Of a DNA stretch of 64,000 bases, positions 1-11,177 are shown piece by piece (the stretch's first letter is position 1; the number at the start of each line of letters is the position of its first letter). Below the pieces are notes generated by a model, which was not told the DNA's origin, did no database searches, and worked only from the letters and a program-made list of their open reading frames with translations. The stretch is from Paguma larvata (Eukaryota > Chordata > Mammalia > Carnivora > Viverridae), in NCBI GenBank assembly GCA_030068075.1, contig CM057843.1, forward strand, positions 16,697,370 to 16,761,369, written 5' to 3'. The position numbers were made by a program, and so were the translations under genes.

Positions 1-115
1 CTCTGCACTGTCAGCATGGAGCCTGATGCGGGGCTTGAACTCACGAACCATGAGATCATGACCTGAGCTGAAATTAAGAGTTGGGTGCCTAACCGACTTA
101 GCCTCCCAGGTGCCC
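1..115 (-). mobile_element. SINEC (CAN-SINE), cut by window edge
   Basis: The reverse complement of the tRNA-derived head is readable, ending in a diverged form of the GGTGCCC terminus. The tail side lies outside the window. It has the simpler older middle (CAGCATGGAGCCTGATGCGGGG) and many substitutions, so it is probably an old copy. Confidence 0.9.
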
Positions 116-129
116 ACTTACGTGTGTCT

Positions 130-240
130 TCACAATAATCCTCAGCATTTTACAGAAGAGGAAACTGAGACTCAGAAAGGACATACGGCTAGTAAATGGT
201 GGTGATGGGGGCTGAGCCCAAGTCCTGAGCCTTTATGTTT
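130..240 (-). repeat. MIR fragment
   Basis: The MIR core is seen in reverse orientation: TTTTACAGAAGAGGAAACTG followed by 'agactcagaaagg' and 'ctagtaaatggtgg'. This is an ancient tRNA-derived SINE shared by all mammals. Its edges are approximate. Confidence 0.7.
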
Positions 241-245
241 TTAAA

Positions 246-706
246 CACGGTACGCCTTTTGCTCATTGCACTTAATATATTTATTTTTAAGATAGAGGGG
301 GCCTTTGAGATGATGGAGTTCGACCTTATTCTATTGTAGAAATCGGCTCTAGATCGTCCTCTGAACGGTAATTGCCTTCTCCTTGCACACCTTCAGAAGT
401 GGGCACTCTTCACCTCACGGGTAACCTTCCACTTCCCTCTTGCTTGCAGGGTCAAGTGCAACCTTCCCAGGCACCCGTATCTTGCCCCCCACTTAACCTT
501 TCAACTCTATTCCCACCATTCCTTTAGAGACACATTAGTCCACTGCTGTCTACTAAGTTGGCTACATGCATTCCCAATTTCTGCTATTGGGGAAACCCAC
601 ATGTGGGCAATCCTTTTCTTCTCTGTGTTTGTCTGAGTCTGATCATCCTCAAGTCCAGTATCAAGACTTTGCCTTGGGCAAAGGGGATGCTACCTTGGCT
701 TTATAT
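246..706. other. Unassigned unique sequence
   Basis: I see no recognised repeat or exon here. An 84-codon open frame starts at 558 but has no family signature and no splice or promoter context, and is probably chance. Confidence 0.5.
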
Positions 707-941
707 TTTAGACTGGGAGTTGGAAAACTCCAGCCCATGGGCCAGGTCTGACCCCCTATCTTGCTTTTCTTTTTTAAATAAAGTTTTATTGAAACACAGC
801 TACACTCATTAATTTATGTATTGTCCGTGGCTACTACGGTGCTACAGTGGCAGAGTTGAGTCATTTGTGAAAGAGGCTATCTGGCTCGTGAAACCTAAAA
901 TATTTACCTTCTGGCCACTTACAGAAAAAAAATTGCCAGTC
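707..941 (+). mobile_element. hAT-Charlie-like non-autonomous DNA transposon, copy 1
   Basis: The element starts near 'gagttggaaaactccagccc' and runs through AAATAAAGTTTTATTGAAAC, 'gcagagttgagtcattt' and 'cctaaaatatttacc' to 'acagaaaaaaaattgcc'. Three other copies lie at 13989, 50588 and 53133, all in the same orientation. The family is known from mammalian genomes, but I do not assign the exact subfamily. It carries no transposase. Confidence 0.7.
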
Positions 942-1548
942 TATGCTTCTGAAGACCCCACATACCACAGACTTGCACAAAAATGAATTTATTAATAAGC
1001 AAGTGGGTCCTTCTCAGTCCAGACAAATTGCTTAACCGTAACTCTGAGCATCTGCTTTCGGGACCAAGGATGTTCAGACCCCAGGGAGATGCGTCTCTCC
1101 ATCCCTTCATCTAGAGTCTTGTAATGGATGTGTCTAAACTCTGTGGAGGCTTTTGGCTTGTGCTGTTGCCAACTACACCTTCGAGAGCAGGGAGACTTTA
1201 AGCAATAGGAATGTCAAGGTGAAAGAGAAGAGTAATTAATTTATCAAAATCTTTGTCTAATCTATAGCATCAATGAAATGAATTGTTTGTCATAAAGTAT
1301 AATTTCTCAGTAGTACCCAACGTCCTTTTGTTTTGGAATACTCATCAATTCGTGTGGTCTTTCTGGTAGTTGCACATGGTGGCTAAGAAATATTTTGCTG
1401 TATTAAACAAGTCATATCATATTGGTCTAGACCAAAGGTGAATGAAGTACGATACTGATCCTTTACATAAACGTAAAGTTATACATATTCATTTGAGCTG
1501 CATTTATACTTTAATTTTTGGCTATTATGACTTTGCTAAATAAGCATT
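942..1548. other. Unassigned AT-rich sequence
   Basis: No gene, microsatellite or confidently named repeat is visible. A 63-codon minus-strand frame at 919-1110 overlaps the preceding transposon and is treated as chance. Confidence 0.5.
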
Positions 1549-2150
1549 TGTTAAGTAGAGCACAGGGTGCTAGATGGTGAGCTAAGGCTCAACAAAAGAC
1601 CACAAAAGAAATTGAAATAGAGAAGTGTATTCCTCACAGGTCCTGGAGGAAATATACATATGCCTGAGGGGCCAATGGGAGGTCAAGGCAGGTGCAGACA
1701 GAGAGGTGGGACCTGGGGTACATGTCTTTATTAGGGTCTGTGGGTGGAATGCTTTGGGATTCCCAGGCTAAGTCCAGATTGGTCAATTCGAACTAAAGAG
1801 AGAAGGGTTTGGGTGAGCTCCATGGGTGTCTTATCTAAAGGGTGTACAAGAGGAAGGCCCTGGGAGACGGGGTGGACCAGGGTTTTTGGGGGAGTCACAT
1901 CTGGAACTTACATTTATTTGTGACTCTGTGGGCTTCTATCTAGGGCACACAATTGCACAAGGGGCTGGTGGCATTTCAAAGTCCCTGCAGGCCATGTGGC
2001 CACAAAAATGGATGCAGAGGCAACACCATGGGGTAGCTTAGCTGAACTCTTGACATGGACCTTCCAAATATTATGGTGGAGGAGGGTAAGGAAAGAGTAC
2101 AGGTTTCTGGTGTGATTACTTAGGTAGTCAAGGTGACAACTAGTTTGGAA
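1549..2150 (-). mobile_element. Possible solo LTR (endogenous retrovirus-like)
   Basis: On the minus strand the block reads in the order expected of an LTR: a CCAAT-type GACCAATC, then an AATAAA polyadenylation signal within 'accctaataaagacatg', then a T-rich stretch about 120 bases further on. The low-coordinate edge near 1549 begins TG. No gag, pol or env sequence is next to it, and I could not define the other edge or a target duplication. It could instead be unique sequence. Confidence 0.35.
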
Positions 2151-2208
2151 TATGTTGCTTTCAAAGAGCTTTTGAGAATCCAAGTAGAATACATAAAGTA
2201 AATATTTA

Positions 2209-2420
2209 TATGTTTGTTTGTTTGTTTTATTTTGTTTTATTTTTTTTTTTGAGAGAAAGAGAGGGGGGTGGGAGGGGCAGAGAGAGAGGAAGACAGAGGA
2301 TCCAAAGCAGGCTACCACTGACAGCACAAAGCCCGATGTGCGGCTCAAACTCACGAACCTCGAGATCATGGCCTAAGCCAAAGTCGGACGCTCAGATTGA
2401 GCTACCCAGGTGCCCCGTAG
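2209..2420 (-). mobile_element. SINEC (CAN-SINE)
   Basis: A full-length reversed copy, from a T-rich tail to GAGCTACCCAGGTGCCCC. A 12-base duplication, AGTAAATATTTA at 2197 and AGTAAATGTTTA at 2421, supports insertion by target-primed reverse transcription. Confidence 0.93.
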
Positions 2421-2439
2421 AGTAAATGTTTAGATCCAT

Positions 2440-3030
2440 GCTACTCAGAAGCAGATGTGGGTGGATCGAAGACACAGGGTCAGCAGTTGTTGGTAACCGA
2501 GCTCACGGATGTGGTGGAGATCTGTTGGGAAGAGGAATCTGGGAGAAAAAAAGAGCCCGGTACCCAGCCTTGGGCTTTAGCACCTTTTAGCAGCTCGGTA
2601 GGGAAAGACGAGCCTGCTCTGAGGGATGCGGCGGAGAGGTCAAGGAAGTAGAGGAAGGCTTAGAGAATGAAAATCAGAAAAGCTGAAGAAAACGTGTCTT
2701 CAGAGGGAGGTTTTGGTTAATTGCATCACATAAGCTGAGGGCTGGATTTGGCTCCTGGAAGCCATTAGTGACCTAAGGGGCACGTCCATGATGCTTGGAG
2801 AGGTAGGATGAAGAAGCCCGTGGGATGGTATGAGGAATGTATGGGGCACGAGGCATGGAAACAAGGAGTGTAGACAAGGAGTTCAAGGGGAGGAGAGAAT
2901 AAAGTGGTAGCTGGAGGAGAATATGGGGCCAAGAGAGGGTTTTTATAGGGTAAGAGAGACTTGGACATGTGTAAATGCCAAGGAAAAAGTTCCACCACGA
3001 AGAGAGAGATTGATGATAAGGACATTACAG
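2440..3030. other. AG-rich unassigned sequence
   Basis: The stretch is purine-rich on the plus strand and has the texture of an antisense LINE, but no diagnostic motif lets me name it. Short open frames here (64 and 86 codons) are not recognisable proteins. Confidence 0.4.
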
Positions 3031-3815
3031 ATGCATTCGAAGCTCAGATGACCCATAGGTTTGCAGCCTCCCCCCACGAAATCACTCCTTGTTGAGTCGT
3101 TGGCACGTCAAGAGGGCTTCGGAACCAGCGTGACCATTTTGCTGGGAGGGACGGCGGCCACGAAACCCTGAGAAATCCCCACTCTATGAGTCCTCGCACT
3201 CCCTTACCCAACTGTCTCCCCAGCATTTGGTCTTTGACTCAGTTGCATGCAGAAGACGCTTCTGTTACTTCTCCTTTCAGAAAATGAATTACATTTCACA
3301 TAGATCTCATTTTAGATCCAGAGCCTGTCATGCGATCAGCCAGCTAGATAGAAATAGCTTGTTGCCTCTCTCGGTTGATTGGAGTCTTAACAGCAGGATG
3401 TCATGTTTCTCAAATGATTCTATCCTGCATGAGTCTCTGACATGCTCTTCGTCACTGTTTTACTCGATTAAAAAGGTCGCATTCCACAAAGAAGCAGCAT
3501 TTAGGACACAGGAGTCTCTGAGGGGCAGAGTTTTCAGAATGAGAGCTGTCATTGCAGAATGAAATTTAGAATCTTCAAGATGGCCCCAAGCTGGGAAATT
3601 TACATACTCTTAGGAAGCAGGACTCGCTGTCTGGAATAATTGAAAACCCCAGTAACACCAAGAGTTGGCCTAGGGAGTGATGTTAGGAAATGTAATAAAC
3701 ATTTTTCAAATCCGAGAGCTCTTCTTTTCCGTCTATTTACTACACAAACATTCTATCAGCCTCATAACTACATATTTTTCTGGATGTGCTTTTAGTCCCC
3801 CAAATGCTGGTCACC
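3031..3815. other. Unique sequence, possible conserved element near 3270-3560
   Basis: The sequence has mixed composition, no recognised repeat and no microsatellite. A 111-codon open frame at 3227-3562 is not flanked by clear splice signals and matches no family I know. The low-repeat, mixed-composition texture is compatible with conserved noncoding DNA, but only alignment would show that. Confidence 0.3.
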
Positions 3816-3819
3816 GTTA

Positions 3820-4010
3820 TTATTGATGCCTTTTGGAGCAATTGTTGTGCTAAATGCTTCGTACACATTTCCTTGTCTTACCTTCATAACAATCTTGAGA
3901 GGTCATATTGTTTTCATTCAGTAGAAGGCGAAACTGAAACTCAGAGAAGTTAGTTGCTCCCCTCAGCGTCACACACATCGTGTGTAAGTGGCACAGTTTG
4001 GACATAAAAT
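3820..4010 (-). repeat. MIR
   Basis: This reversed MIR contains 'gtgctaaatgcttcgtaca', 'aggcgaaactgaaactcaga', 'gttagttgctcccctcagcg' and 'gtgtaagtggcacagtttgg'. It covers most of the MIR consensus with age-typical divergence. Confidence 0.8.
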
Positions 4011-4670
4011 CAGGCAGGATGACTAGAGCACTCATGTTTAACTTCCTTATTTCTCTATGTAGAGATGAAGGGCATTTCATTTCTGCTCTCAGAGAGCTTC
4101 ACGTCTTATTGGAAGTATATGATCTGTGTCTATAACTTTTCCATAAAACAAGACTTACTCAGTATAATAAGAGGTACTTTGGAGTTTAGGAGAGTAAGAA
4201 GTTGCTCCAGTGGTTGGAGATGGGGGGCGTGTTCAGACATCAGTCCTCAGAGCTAATGGATTGGCGGAATTGTGATCGACAGGTGGGAGTGAAGGATAGT
4301 CAAGGAGGAAGGAGTGGTCGGGGCAACGGCAGAGTCAGGACAGAGGCACTGTCTGGGGAGCAACAGGCAGTCCCATTTAACTGATGTTTGAATGTGGAAT
4401 AATACTGCAAAGACCTGTCCCGGTCAGAGCACTGAGGTATCTGAATGGCAGAATGACTATATTCTCTCCATACATTCTGGAAATGTTACAAAGGCTGGGG
4501 CTGAGTTGGATAAAGAGTTGACTTTCCGGAAAGCCAATTCAGCTTCTACCATCCAAGGGAAAGATCTCAAACTCAGGCATTATTCCTAGGAAATAACAGT
4601 ACTAAAAAAAAGTTTGACCTTTCTCCTTTCATCATGCAATCAGTAATGAAGAGCTGACCTTTCTCTGGTA
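4011..4670. other. Unassigned unique sequence
   Basis: No exon, RNA gene or recognisable repeat was seen. The open frames here are 60-65 codons long and overlap one another on the same strand, as expected by chance. Confidence 0.5.
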
Positions 4671-4845
4671 CAGTGACTTTTAACACTGGTTGAATATTAG
4701 AATCACCTGGGGAAATGTTAAACTAAATTTGAGTGGCATTCTAGACTAATTAAATAAAATCTCTAGGGGTGGGAAACAAGCATTGGTATATTTTAAAGCT
4801 TCCTAGGTGACTCCAATATATAGTTGAGGATGAATACTACTATGG
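4671..4845 (+). mobile_element. MER5B (hAT-Charlie non-autonomous)
   Basis: The recognisable order is an opening CAGTG, ATTAGAATCACCTGGGGAA, 'aattaaataaaatctctagg', 'ggtgggaaacaagcattgg' and 'aaagcttcctaggtgactc'. Its length of about 175 bases fits the 178-base family. It is diverged. Confidence 0.75.
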
Positions 4846-4864
4846 TATCAGGCTCCTCATTTGT

Positions 4865-4894
4865 TAATTAACTAATTAATTAATTAATTAATTA
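4865..4894. repeat. (AATT)n microsatellite
   Basis: About seven units of TTAA/AATT lie in a row after a slightly broken first unit. The array is self-complementary, so it could form a small cruciform. Confidence 0.9.
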
Positions 4895-5405
4895 GTGCAA
4901 CAGGTAGGACTGGTAAATACAGTGCTAGTTGTGCTAGTAACAGAAAATGGAACATTAGGAAGAAGAGCTGATTTCAGAAAATGTGGGGAGACACATTTGT
5001 TGTTAACTACATTGAAATTAGAAAATCCAAGTGGAGTTTGGGTGCTCCTCAAAGGCAGGCTCCCCCTGTCCCTGTGGTGTCATCTCTAGGTACTGTTCTC
5101 CGGAAATAGCAGGCACAGAATAAACACCGCAATCAGAAAGTCCGGCAGGCATTTGGAGCTAGGATTTTGCGAGGTAAGCTGGAATTGTGAAGACTCAGAG
5201 TTTGAGTTATGTGTGCCTAGAGAAGAGTGTAAGTCATCTAGGTAGAGACAAGAGAAAAAAAGTAGATGGTTCAATATGGTGGCATGCCAATATATAGGAA
5301 AGTCAACTAGGGGAGAGAATTACAGATGGAGAAAAGCAAAATAATGCAAAGACAAGAAGACGGAAAAGGAGTCCAACAGTCACCTATATGAAATGTTGCA
5401 GGACA
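4895..5405. other. Unassigned unique sequence
   Basis: No gene or named repeat recognised. Small open frames on both strands are unremarkable. Confidence 0.5.
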
Positions 5406-5407
5406 GT

Positions 5408-5612
5408 GAAAGAAGGAGGAGGAGGAGGAGGAAGAGGAGAAGGAGGAGGAGGAGGGAAAGGACGAGAAGGAGGAGGAAGAGGAAGAAGAAGAAGGGAAAG
5501 AAGGAGAAGAAGAGGAAGAGGAAGGGGAAGAAGAAGGAGAAGGAGAAAGAGAAGAAGAAGGAGAAGGAGAAAGAGAAGAAGGGAAAGGAGAAGGACAAGA
5601 AGAAGAAGAGGC
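5408..5612. repeat. (GGA/GAA)n pure-purine tract
   Basis: About 205 bases of G and A on the plus strand contain only two pyrimidines (C at 5463 and C at 5595), including about 131 uninterrupted purines at 5464-5594. Blocks of GGAGAAA and GGAAGA give mirror symmetry. Very long Glu/Arg/Lys-rich frames cross it, but they are a by-product of the repeat, not proteins. Confidence 0.95.
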
Positions 5613-5759
5613 CACCGCCACTGTTTTCTAAAGAAGAAAAAAAAAATCCAAAGATCTCCGTGAATATAGGACAGACAGAAGTGTTATTCTTAAATCATAC
5701 AGAGTATTGTTCATTGTGGAAAAAAATTAAAAATATAATAACCTAAACAAACAAAACCC

Positions 5760-6260
5760 AGTCACCCACAATCCACCACGCAAAGATAAACACTTACTGT
5801 TTATAAATTGTTTTCCAAATATATATTTAGGTTGTTCTGTAAATAGAAATAGAACATTATTTATAGAGTAATATGGAATCTGTTGATTTTATAAAACGGT
5901 ATGCCATGAATATCCTTCCATGTCAGCGAACTTACACAGATCGTAATTGAAGATGGCCTCAAGTTATTCTGGTTGCAACAGAGCTACCATCATTTCCTGA
6001 ATCCCTTTCTTCTTAGCAGTTCTTAACTTTTTGACAGTTTAAATAAACATTTTTAAGTTCATATGTTCATGTATGTGTGCTTGATTATTTACTTAGGTTA
6101 AGTTTCTAGGCATAGAATTTTTACTCAAAAAATATACCCCTTGTTACTTCTTCATAGGTTCAACAATACCGGAAATATTCCTTCTGTATCTTTATCAATT
6201 TGTCAGGTAAAATAATGGTAGTCCAATGGTGTATTTATGGGCTTTGCTTTGATTCCTAAT
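5760..6260 (-). mobile_element. L1 3' region, antisense, old
   Basis: Signature phrases of the antisense old-L1 3' end are present in order: 'agataaacactta', 'catgaatatccttccatgtca', 'agtttctaggcatagaattt' and 'tactcaaaaaatataccc'. A similar block is at 63120-64000. No intact reading frame survives. Confidence 0.6.
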
Positions 6261-6642
6261 TATGCTCAGTCTTTCCACGTGTACATAGGACATGTATCTC
6301 CTCTTATGTGGAATTCTTTTCATTTCCTCGGCAGTATTACTATTTAGGATGTTTTGATCTTCGAGGAACACTGTCCACTTGTTGCCCAAATCACCTTTTC
6401 CGTCATATCTATGGAGCAGAGGGGTGTTTCGCTCTTTCCTCATTCCAGTCCGCCTTTCCTGTTTTCCAGGGTTGAAATGATGTTATCTCTTGTGTTCTAT
6501 CCCTTTGGACATTGCGTGGGATGGAAAGATGTCCCTGGGGGGTTCTCTGAAAGGTGCTGATAAAGAGAACGGTGTGAAGGATGCTGTAAGGGCTCAGTCC
6601 CTGCATAGGGAGAAGGAAGAAACAGGGTTGTGCAGAGGAAGA
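6261..6642. other. Unassigned unique sequence
   Basis: No recognised repeat or exon. Overlapping frames of 65-101 codons on both strands run into the next SINE and are not credible genes. Confidence 0.5.
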
Positions 6643-6662
6643 AGGTGGGGCCTTCCTCTTCT

Positions 6663-6884
6663 TTTTAAAAAAAGTTTTTTAAACATTTATTCATTTTTGG
6701 GAGACAGAGAGACAGAGCACAAGCAGGGGAGGGACAGAGAGAGAAGGAGATACAGAATCCGAAGCAGGCTCCAGGCTCTGAGTTGTCAGCACTGAGCCCA
6801 ACACGGGGCTCGAACCCAAGAAATGCAAGATCATGACCTGAATCGAAGTCGACGCTCACCCGACGAAGCCACCCAGGTGCCCCC
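6663..6884 (-). mobile_element. SINEC (CAN-SINE), feline type
   Basis: A full-length copy flanked by a duplication. Left flank 6643-6662 reads AAGGTGGGGCCTTCCTCTTC and right flank 6885-6900 is the same apart from a short internal deletion. The feline-type middle 'gcaggctccaggctctgag' is present. Confidence 0.95.
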
Positions 6885-6900
6885 AAGGTGTTCCTCTTCT

Positions 6901-7500
6901 AAGGCGGGTCCAATGTAACCTTGATGACCCTTCCCTGGAGCTCTGGAGGGAAAGTTGTCCAACAGACCCCGCCCTTATACTCTCGCCTCGTTTGGTCATT
7001 GGATGAGTTGTAGCTCCAGATTTAACAAATAAACAGACAAGATGCTCAATTAAATTTGAACTGCAAATGAAGACTCATACTTTTTCAATATGAGCGTGTC
7101 TCCAACTTTGCATGGGACCTGCTTGTGTTAAGAAAAAAATCTACTGTTTATCTGGAGGTCAAATTTAACTGGGCTTCCCGCATTTTATCTGGTAACTCCA
7201 AGTGGGGGCAGCTGACAAGGAGTGACATTGGAGGAGGTGGCTCAGTTGAGCCAGTTCTGAAAGAGCTGATGGCTGCCGGTGATCACACGTCTCGTATCTG
7301 AAGTGAACTCTCCCTCCTTGTAGGGGGTCTAGGAGTTGCGTTTCCAGGTCCAACAGAGTGAAACACAGACTCCAGTCCTGCGCTTGAACTGGAAGTTCTA
7401 AGAGAAGACTAATTCAATTAATTGTCAGGAAGAGAAACCAAGATTGAAAAAGTCAAGGAGTTCATAAGTGATGGAACAGAGGTAGCAGTAAGTCCCTTCT
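6901..7500. other. Unassigned unique sequence
   Basis: No exon or named repeat. The stretch 7020-7200 is AT-rich and could be a very old transposon remnant, but I cannot name it. Confidence 0.45.
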
Positions 7501-7550
7501 TTTTTTTGTTTGTTTTTTTTTTTTAAGTGGTTTGGGGAAAGCCTTTTAAA

Positions 7551-7755
7551 AATTTTTTAATTTTTAATTTTGAGAGAGAAAGGCACAGAATGCGAGCAGG
7601 GGAGGGGCGGAAAGAGAGACACACAGAATCTGAAGGAGACTCCAGGCTCCGAGCGGTCAGCACAGAACCCGTTGTGGGGCTCAAACCCATGAACCGCGAG
7701 ATCACGACCTGAGCTAATGTGGGACACTTAACCAACTGAGACACCTAGGCGCCCC
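7551..7755 (-). mobile_element. SINEC (CAN-SINE), feline type
   Basis: A full-length reversed copy with an 18-20 base target duplication: TGGGGAAAGCCTTTTAAA at 7533 and TGGGGAAAGCATTTTTTAAA at 7756. A separate poly-T run at 7500-7524 lies outside the duplication and may predate it. Confidence 0.95.
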
Positions 7756-7775
7756 TGGGGAAAGCATTTTTTAAA

Positions 7776-9029
7776 GGAGAAATAGTGATGACACTCGTAG
7801 CAGAAGAGGATGGATTGAAGATGTGGGGGGCGGTAAAAGACAGGGGAATACCAAAAGCAGATTCCAAAAGGGAGTTAGTTACCAGCTTTGCCCCTGAAAA
7901 TGCAGTGGGGGAAAAGAAAACTTACAGAGTGCAGAGGAAGGACGTTGTGGGAACTTAATTTGTATCCCCTGCATCTTTTTAGGAGGCAAAGAGTCAAGGA
8001 CGCCCATTGAGACTGAGGGGTAAAGGGTTGGGGTTGGGGCTTGGGAGAACTCACCACAGTGAGCATAATTTGGAATAAAGGATGTTGAGTGAGCTCGACC
8101 TCCACACCCCCACTGTCTTCGGATGCCTCTGACCACGGAGGCTGTGTCAAACACGGTTCCTTCTTTAAGGAGGTGAAAATCCAGTTTGAAAATTCATGAT
8201 GCAAGAAAGAATAAATAGCCATCCAGGAAAGATAAGCTAAAGGCCATTTTGTGCTGCAGGGGAAACCTCTTGCAGTTCAGTCCAGGATGGCCGTGAGCTC
8301 AAGGAGCTGACAAGGGTTCACCCAGGGTGGACTTTGCTTGAATCTTGAGTAGGAATCTGATAACGTGAGAATTTGGGACAGGTGTTCAGGCAGGAACAGC
8401 GATTCTTGACAACCAAAGGTTTGGCTGGAGTGGTCTTGGGGTCCTGTCTATCTCAGGGATGAGCCGTGACCATTACGCTGTGGCAGAATCCATTCCTTTC
8501 TTGCCCTAAGCCTTCCAGAGCCCCCAGTCATCTTGGCATGCTTGTTGAATTTTTATGGCCATCTAATGACTCTCAAATGAGAGTTAACAGGCTTGGGCTC
8601 CTCTTCCTGTATTCCCTTAAGAATGGATGAGATTTCAGCCGCTCCGGAAAAGAAGACAGTAGGAGGCTCACACCGCATGTGGGCTGTTGGCTAACGGTGC
8701 TCATTTCCCGCAACAATGAAACGGCATGAAAAGGACTCTTGGAGAGGTCCCCGGGCTGCCCGGAGACTCCCCGTGTGTCCTAACACAGGACTCGTTCTGG
8801 CATTCATGAATACTAAGTGAGAGCAAAGAGGTAATTTAACTTAATGAACTGAGAAAGCTTTGCAAAGACTTCTTGAGTATTTCCCAGCCTGTACGTTACC
8901 TTAAGTGCCTACTAAAAGTAGAAGAGATTTGATGCTTTTTCTTTTTCTCTGTCTTTTTTTTTTTTTTTTGAACGCAGTACTAATTCTATCCCTGTTTCCA
9001 TATAAGGATCTTAATATAGATCTTGCCCT
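7776..9029. other. Unassigned unique sequence
   Basis: No repeat, microsatellite or exon recognised, except a poly-T run at about 8953-8970. Two overlapping minus-strand frames (115 and 91 codons, about 7875-8222) have no domain or signal that I can recognise. Confidence 0.5.
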
Positions 9030-9235
9030 GATACTGCCTGACTAATCTTCCTTAATTACAACTTTTATTGCATTGTTTTCCTGCTTAAAAACCTTCAATG
9101 GCTCCCTATTTCCTACTATAAAGTCTTCTTGATTTACAAAATGGCCATAATCTCTCTGGTTTTGCCTCACATGCTAATCGTATTCCTTTCTAAGCCCTAA
9201 AACATAGCCAGTTGCCTTGACAAGCTTGCCCTACA
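9030..9235 (+). mobile_element. L2 LINE 3' fragment
   Basis: The L2-type run is visible: 'cctgcttaaaaaccttcaat', 'ggctccctatttcctac', 'ataaagtcttcttgattt' and 'aaatggccataatctctctgg'. Only the untranslated or C-terminal end is present, heavily decayed. Confidence 0.7.
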
Positions 9236-10525
9236 TGAGGTATTTTAACAATGAGCCTTGGGGGACCTCCACGGGGCATGTACATTTAGTTATTCTTTTG
9301 TCATGTTTTCACAAAGGACGACCTGACAACTCGGTCAGATTTTTTTTTTTCTCTCCGTGATAGAACTGCCACTGTATAGTGGTCATCTCGAATATTGCCT
9401 CCTACCTTCTCACAGAATTTGGTTACCTACCTCCCTGCCTATCCGCTGGAGTTTTCCTCAATCAATGGGGCTTTGCTTATGAATACCTAGTAAAGCCTCT
9501 GTTTTCCATGGAAGATTTGATCAGCCTCTGCAGAAAGCAAACAGCTTGTGTTTTGTCAACATCAATTCCCAGTTTAGATTAGAATCATTAGTGGTACAGC
9601 AAGTGCTATTTGGCTGAGCGGTGATAATTAAGGCAGCAAACAGGGACCTGTACAAATCTGTCCATGTTTTGCGTGGATAATGGAATGAAGACATGGCACA
9701 AGGACCTTCGAAATAGACCATAACTGGAGCTCAGCGGTCCATCCCCACCCCACACACAGAAACCTCCTTAAAATACCTAAGACATAAGAAAATCAGGGCA
9801 ATGCCTTATCAGCACCGGAAGTGAGGATGGTGTTGCGACAATGTGTTACGAAGTTTAAAGTATCTCTGCAGCCACAGAGGAGGTGGCAAAGGATAACAAT
9901 GTCTCCGTTCCCCTTGTTTAGCAAAGGCAGGTGGTGGCAGCGGTGAGTGGCAGGGGGGAGAAAGGTTTAGCACACTCCAGAAAAATGAAGCCTTGATTTA
10001 CTGCATGATGTCAGTATTCCTGCGGTGGCCAGTTTCAGCCCACCGCGGCAGAACGGGGGAGAAACACGCAGATGTGGCTCCTACAAGGCTACCCAAGCAG
10101 CTCCATCAAGCCCCTGAGTATGCAGGGAAATCAGTGTCAGTACAGGCTCAGAATAAGCCTCTGAACTGGATGCGGGGTGTGAGGGTGTGTGGCAGGGACA
10201 AGGGGCCAACAAGAGACGGGCATCAGCTCTTTGGACCCCTTTTACTGCTGGGTCCATAGCTTCCAGGAGTATCTGTGCTAAGAGGTAGAGGAACAGCTCA
10301 GCCAGAGGGAAAGCTAGAGGAGACCGGGTTTTCTCTCCATCATAGACTCTCAGCTGCCCTCTTTCCGCAAGGCAGACACTGTGGCCTCTGTAAACGACGA
10401 CCATAGAGAGGCCAGGTAGAAGAAAGAGCTAGATTTAGAAAGATGTCCTAGTACAAAGATGCTTATAAAATAGAACACGTATAATGTAATAATGAAGGTA
10501 CGACCAGGTTTACTGTTGTCACGTT
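9236..10525. other. Unassigned unique sequence
   Basis: No gene or repeat that I can name. The frames at 9993-10259 (plus) and 10081-10404 (minus) overlap on opposite strands and neither looks like a known protein. Confidence 0.5.
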
Positions 10526-10543
10526 AAGAATGAGAATGGATTT

Positions 10544-10737
10544 GGGGCACCTGGACGGCTCAGTCAGTTAAGCGTCCAACTCTTGATTTCCGCTCAGGTC
10601 AATATCTCAAGAGATTGAGCCTTGTGTCAGGCTCTGCAATGACAGTGTGGAGCCTGCTTGGGATTCTCTGTCTCCCTTTCTCTACCCCTCCCTTGCTCTC
10701 TCTCTCTCTCTCAAAATAAATAAAATAAAATTTTTAA
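10544..10737 (+). mobile_element. SINEC (CAN-SINE)
   Basis: A forward copy from GGGGCACCTGGACGGCTCAG through a (CT)n stretch to an A-rich tail. The target duplication is AAGAATGAGAATGGATTT at 10526 and AAAGAGTGAGAATAGGTT at about 10738. Confidence 0.95.
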
Positions 10738-10754
10738 AAAGAGTGAGAATAGGT

Positions 10755-11160
10755 TAAACTTCTGAGCAGAAGATAGAAGCATTTTCAGCTCGGGTGACAA
10801 GGCAAAGCCTAGCTGTTTGTAGTAGAGATCCCCAAAGTAACATGGCACAGAAAAGTTAAAATATTCACATTTCGGGAAAATGATAAAAATAAACTCAGAG
10901 CCTAATTTTACTGTCACACAAAATGGAATTTAAGACTAAAAGCATTTGTGGGGGGAAAAAAGTGTCAGGCGGTATTAATGAAAAATTCAAAACAAGAAGA
11001 GTCATGAAACTTTATGTGCCAAAACAAAACAAAACAAAACAAGTCATGTTGAGGTATATATAGTGTGCCTGTTTGGAAGATGAGAAGCAGGTGATATAAG
11101 CTTGGTATTCTATTTTTAACACAATGTGCCTTTGAGGATTTGACAAAGAGAATATGATAT
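10755..11160. other. Unassigned AT-rich sequence with (AAAAC)n
   Basis: A short (AAAAC)n run is at about 11023-11041. The rest shows no exon or named repeat. Confidence 0.55.
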
Positions 11161-11177
11161 AGATAAATGGAATTTTA

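Noticed and set aside
1914..2369. Minus-strand open frame of 151 codons
   Set aside because: Its first third is reversed SINE sequence and the remainder crosses the candidate LTR; repeat-derived.
5307..5746. Very long Ser/Phe-rich and Arg/Lys/Glu-rich frames on both strands
   Set aside because: They are the automatic result of translating the GA purine tract in different frames.
10544..10620. tRNA gene-like heads of the SINEs (A- and B-box-like sequence)
   Set aside because: These are tRNA-Lys-derived SINE heads followed by SINE bodies; they are not functional tRNA genes.
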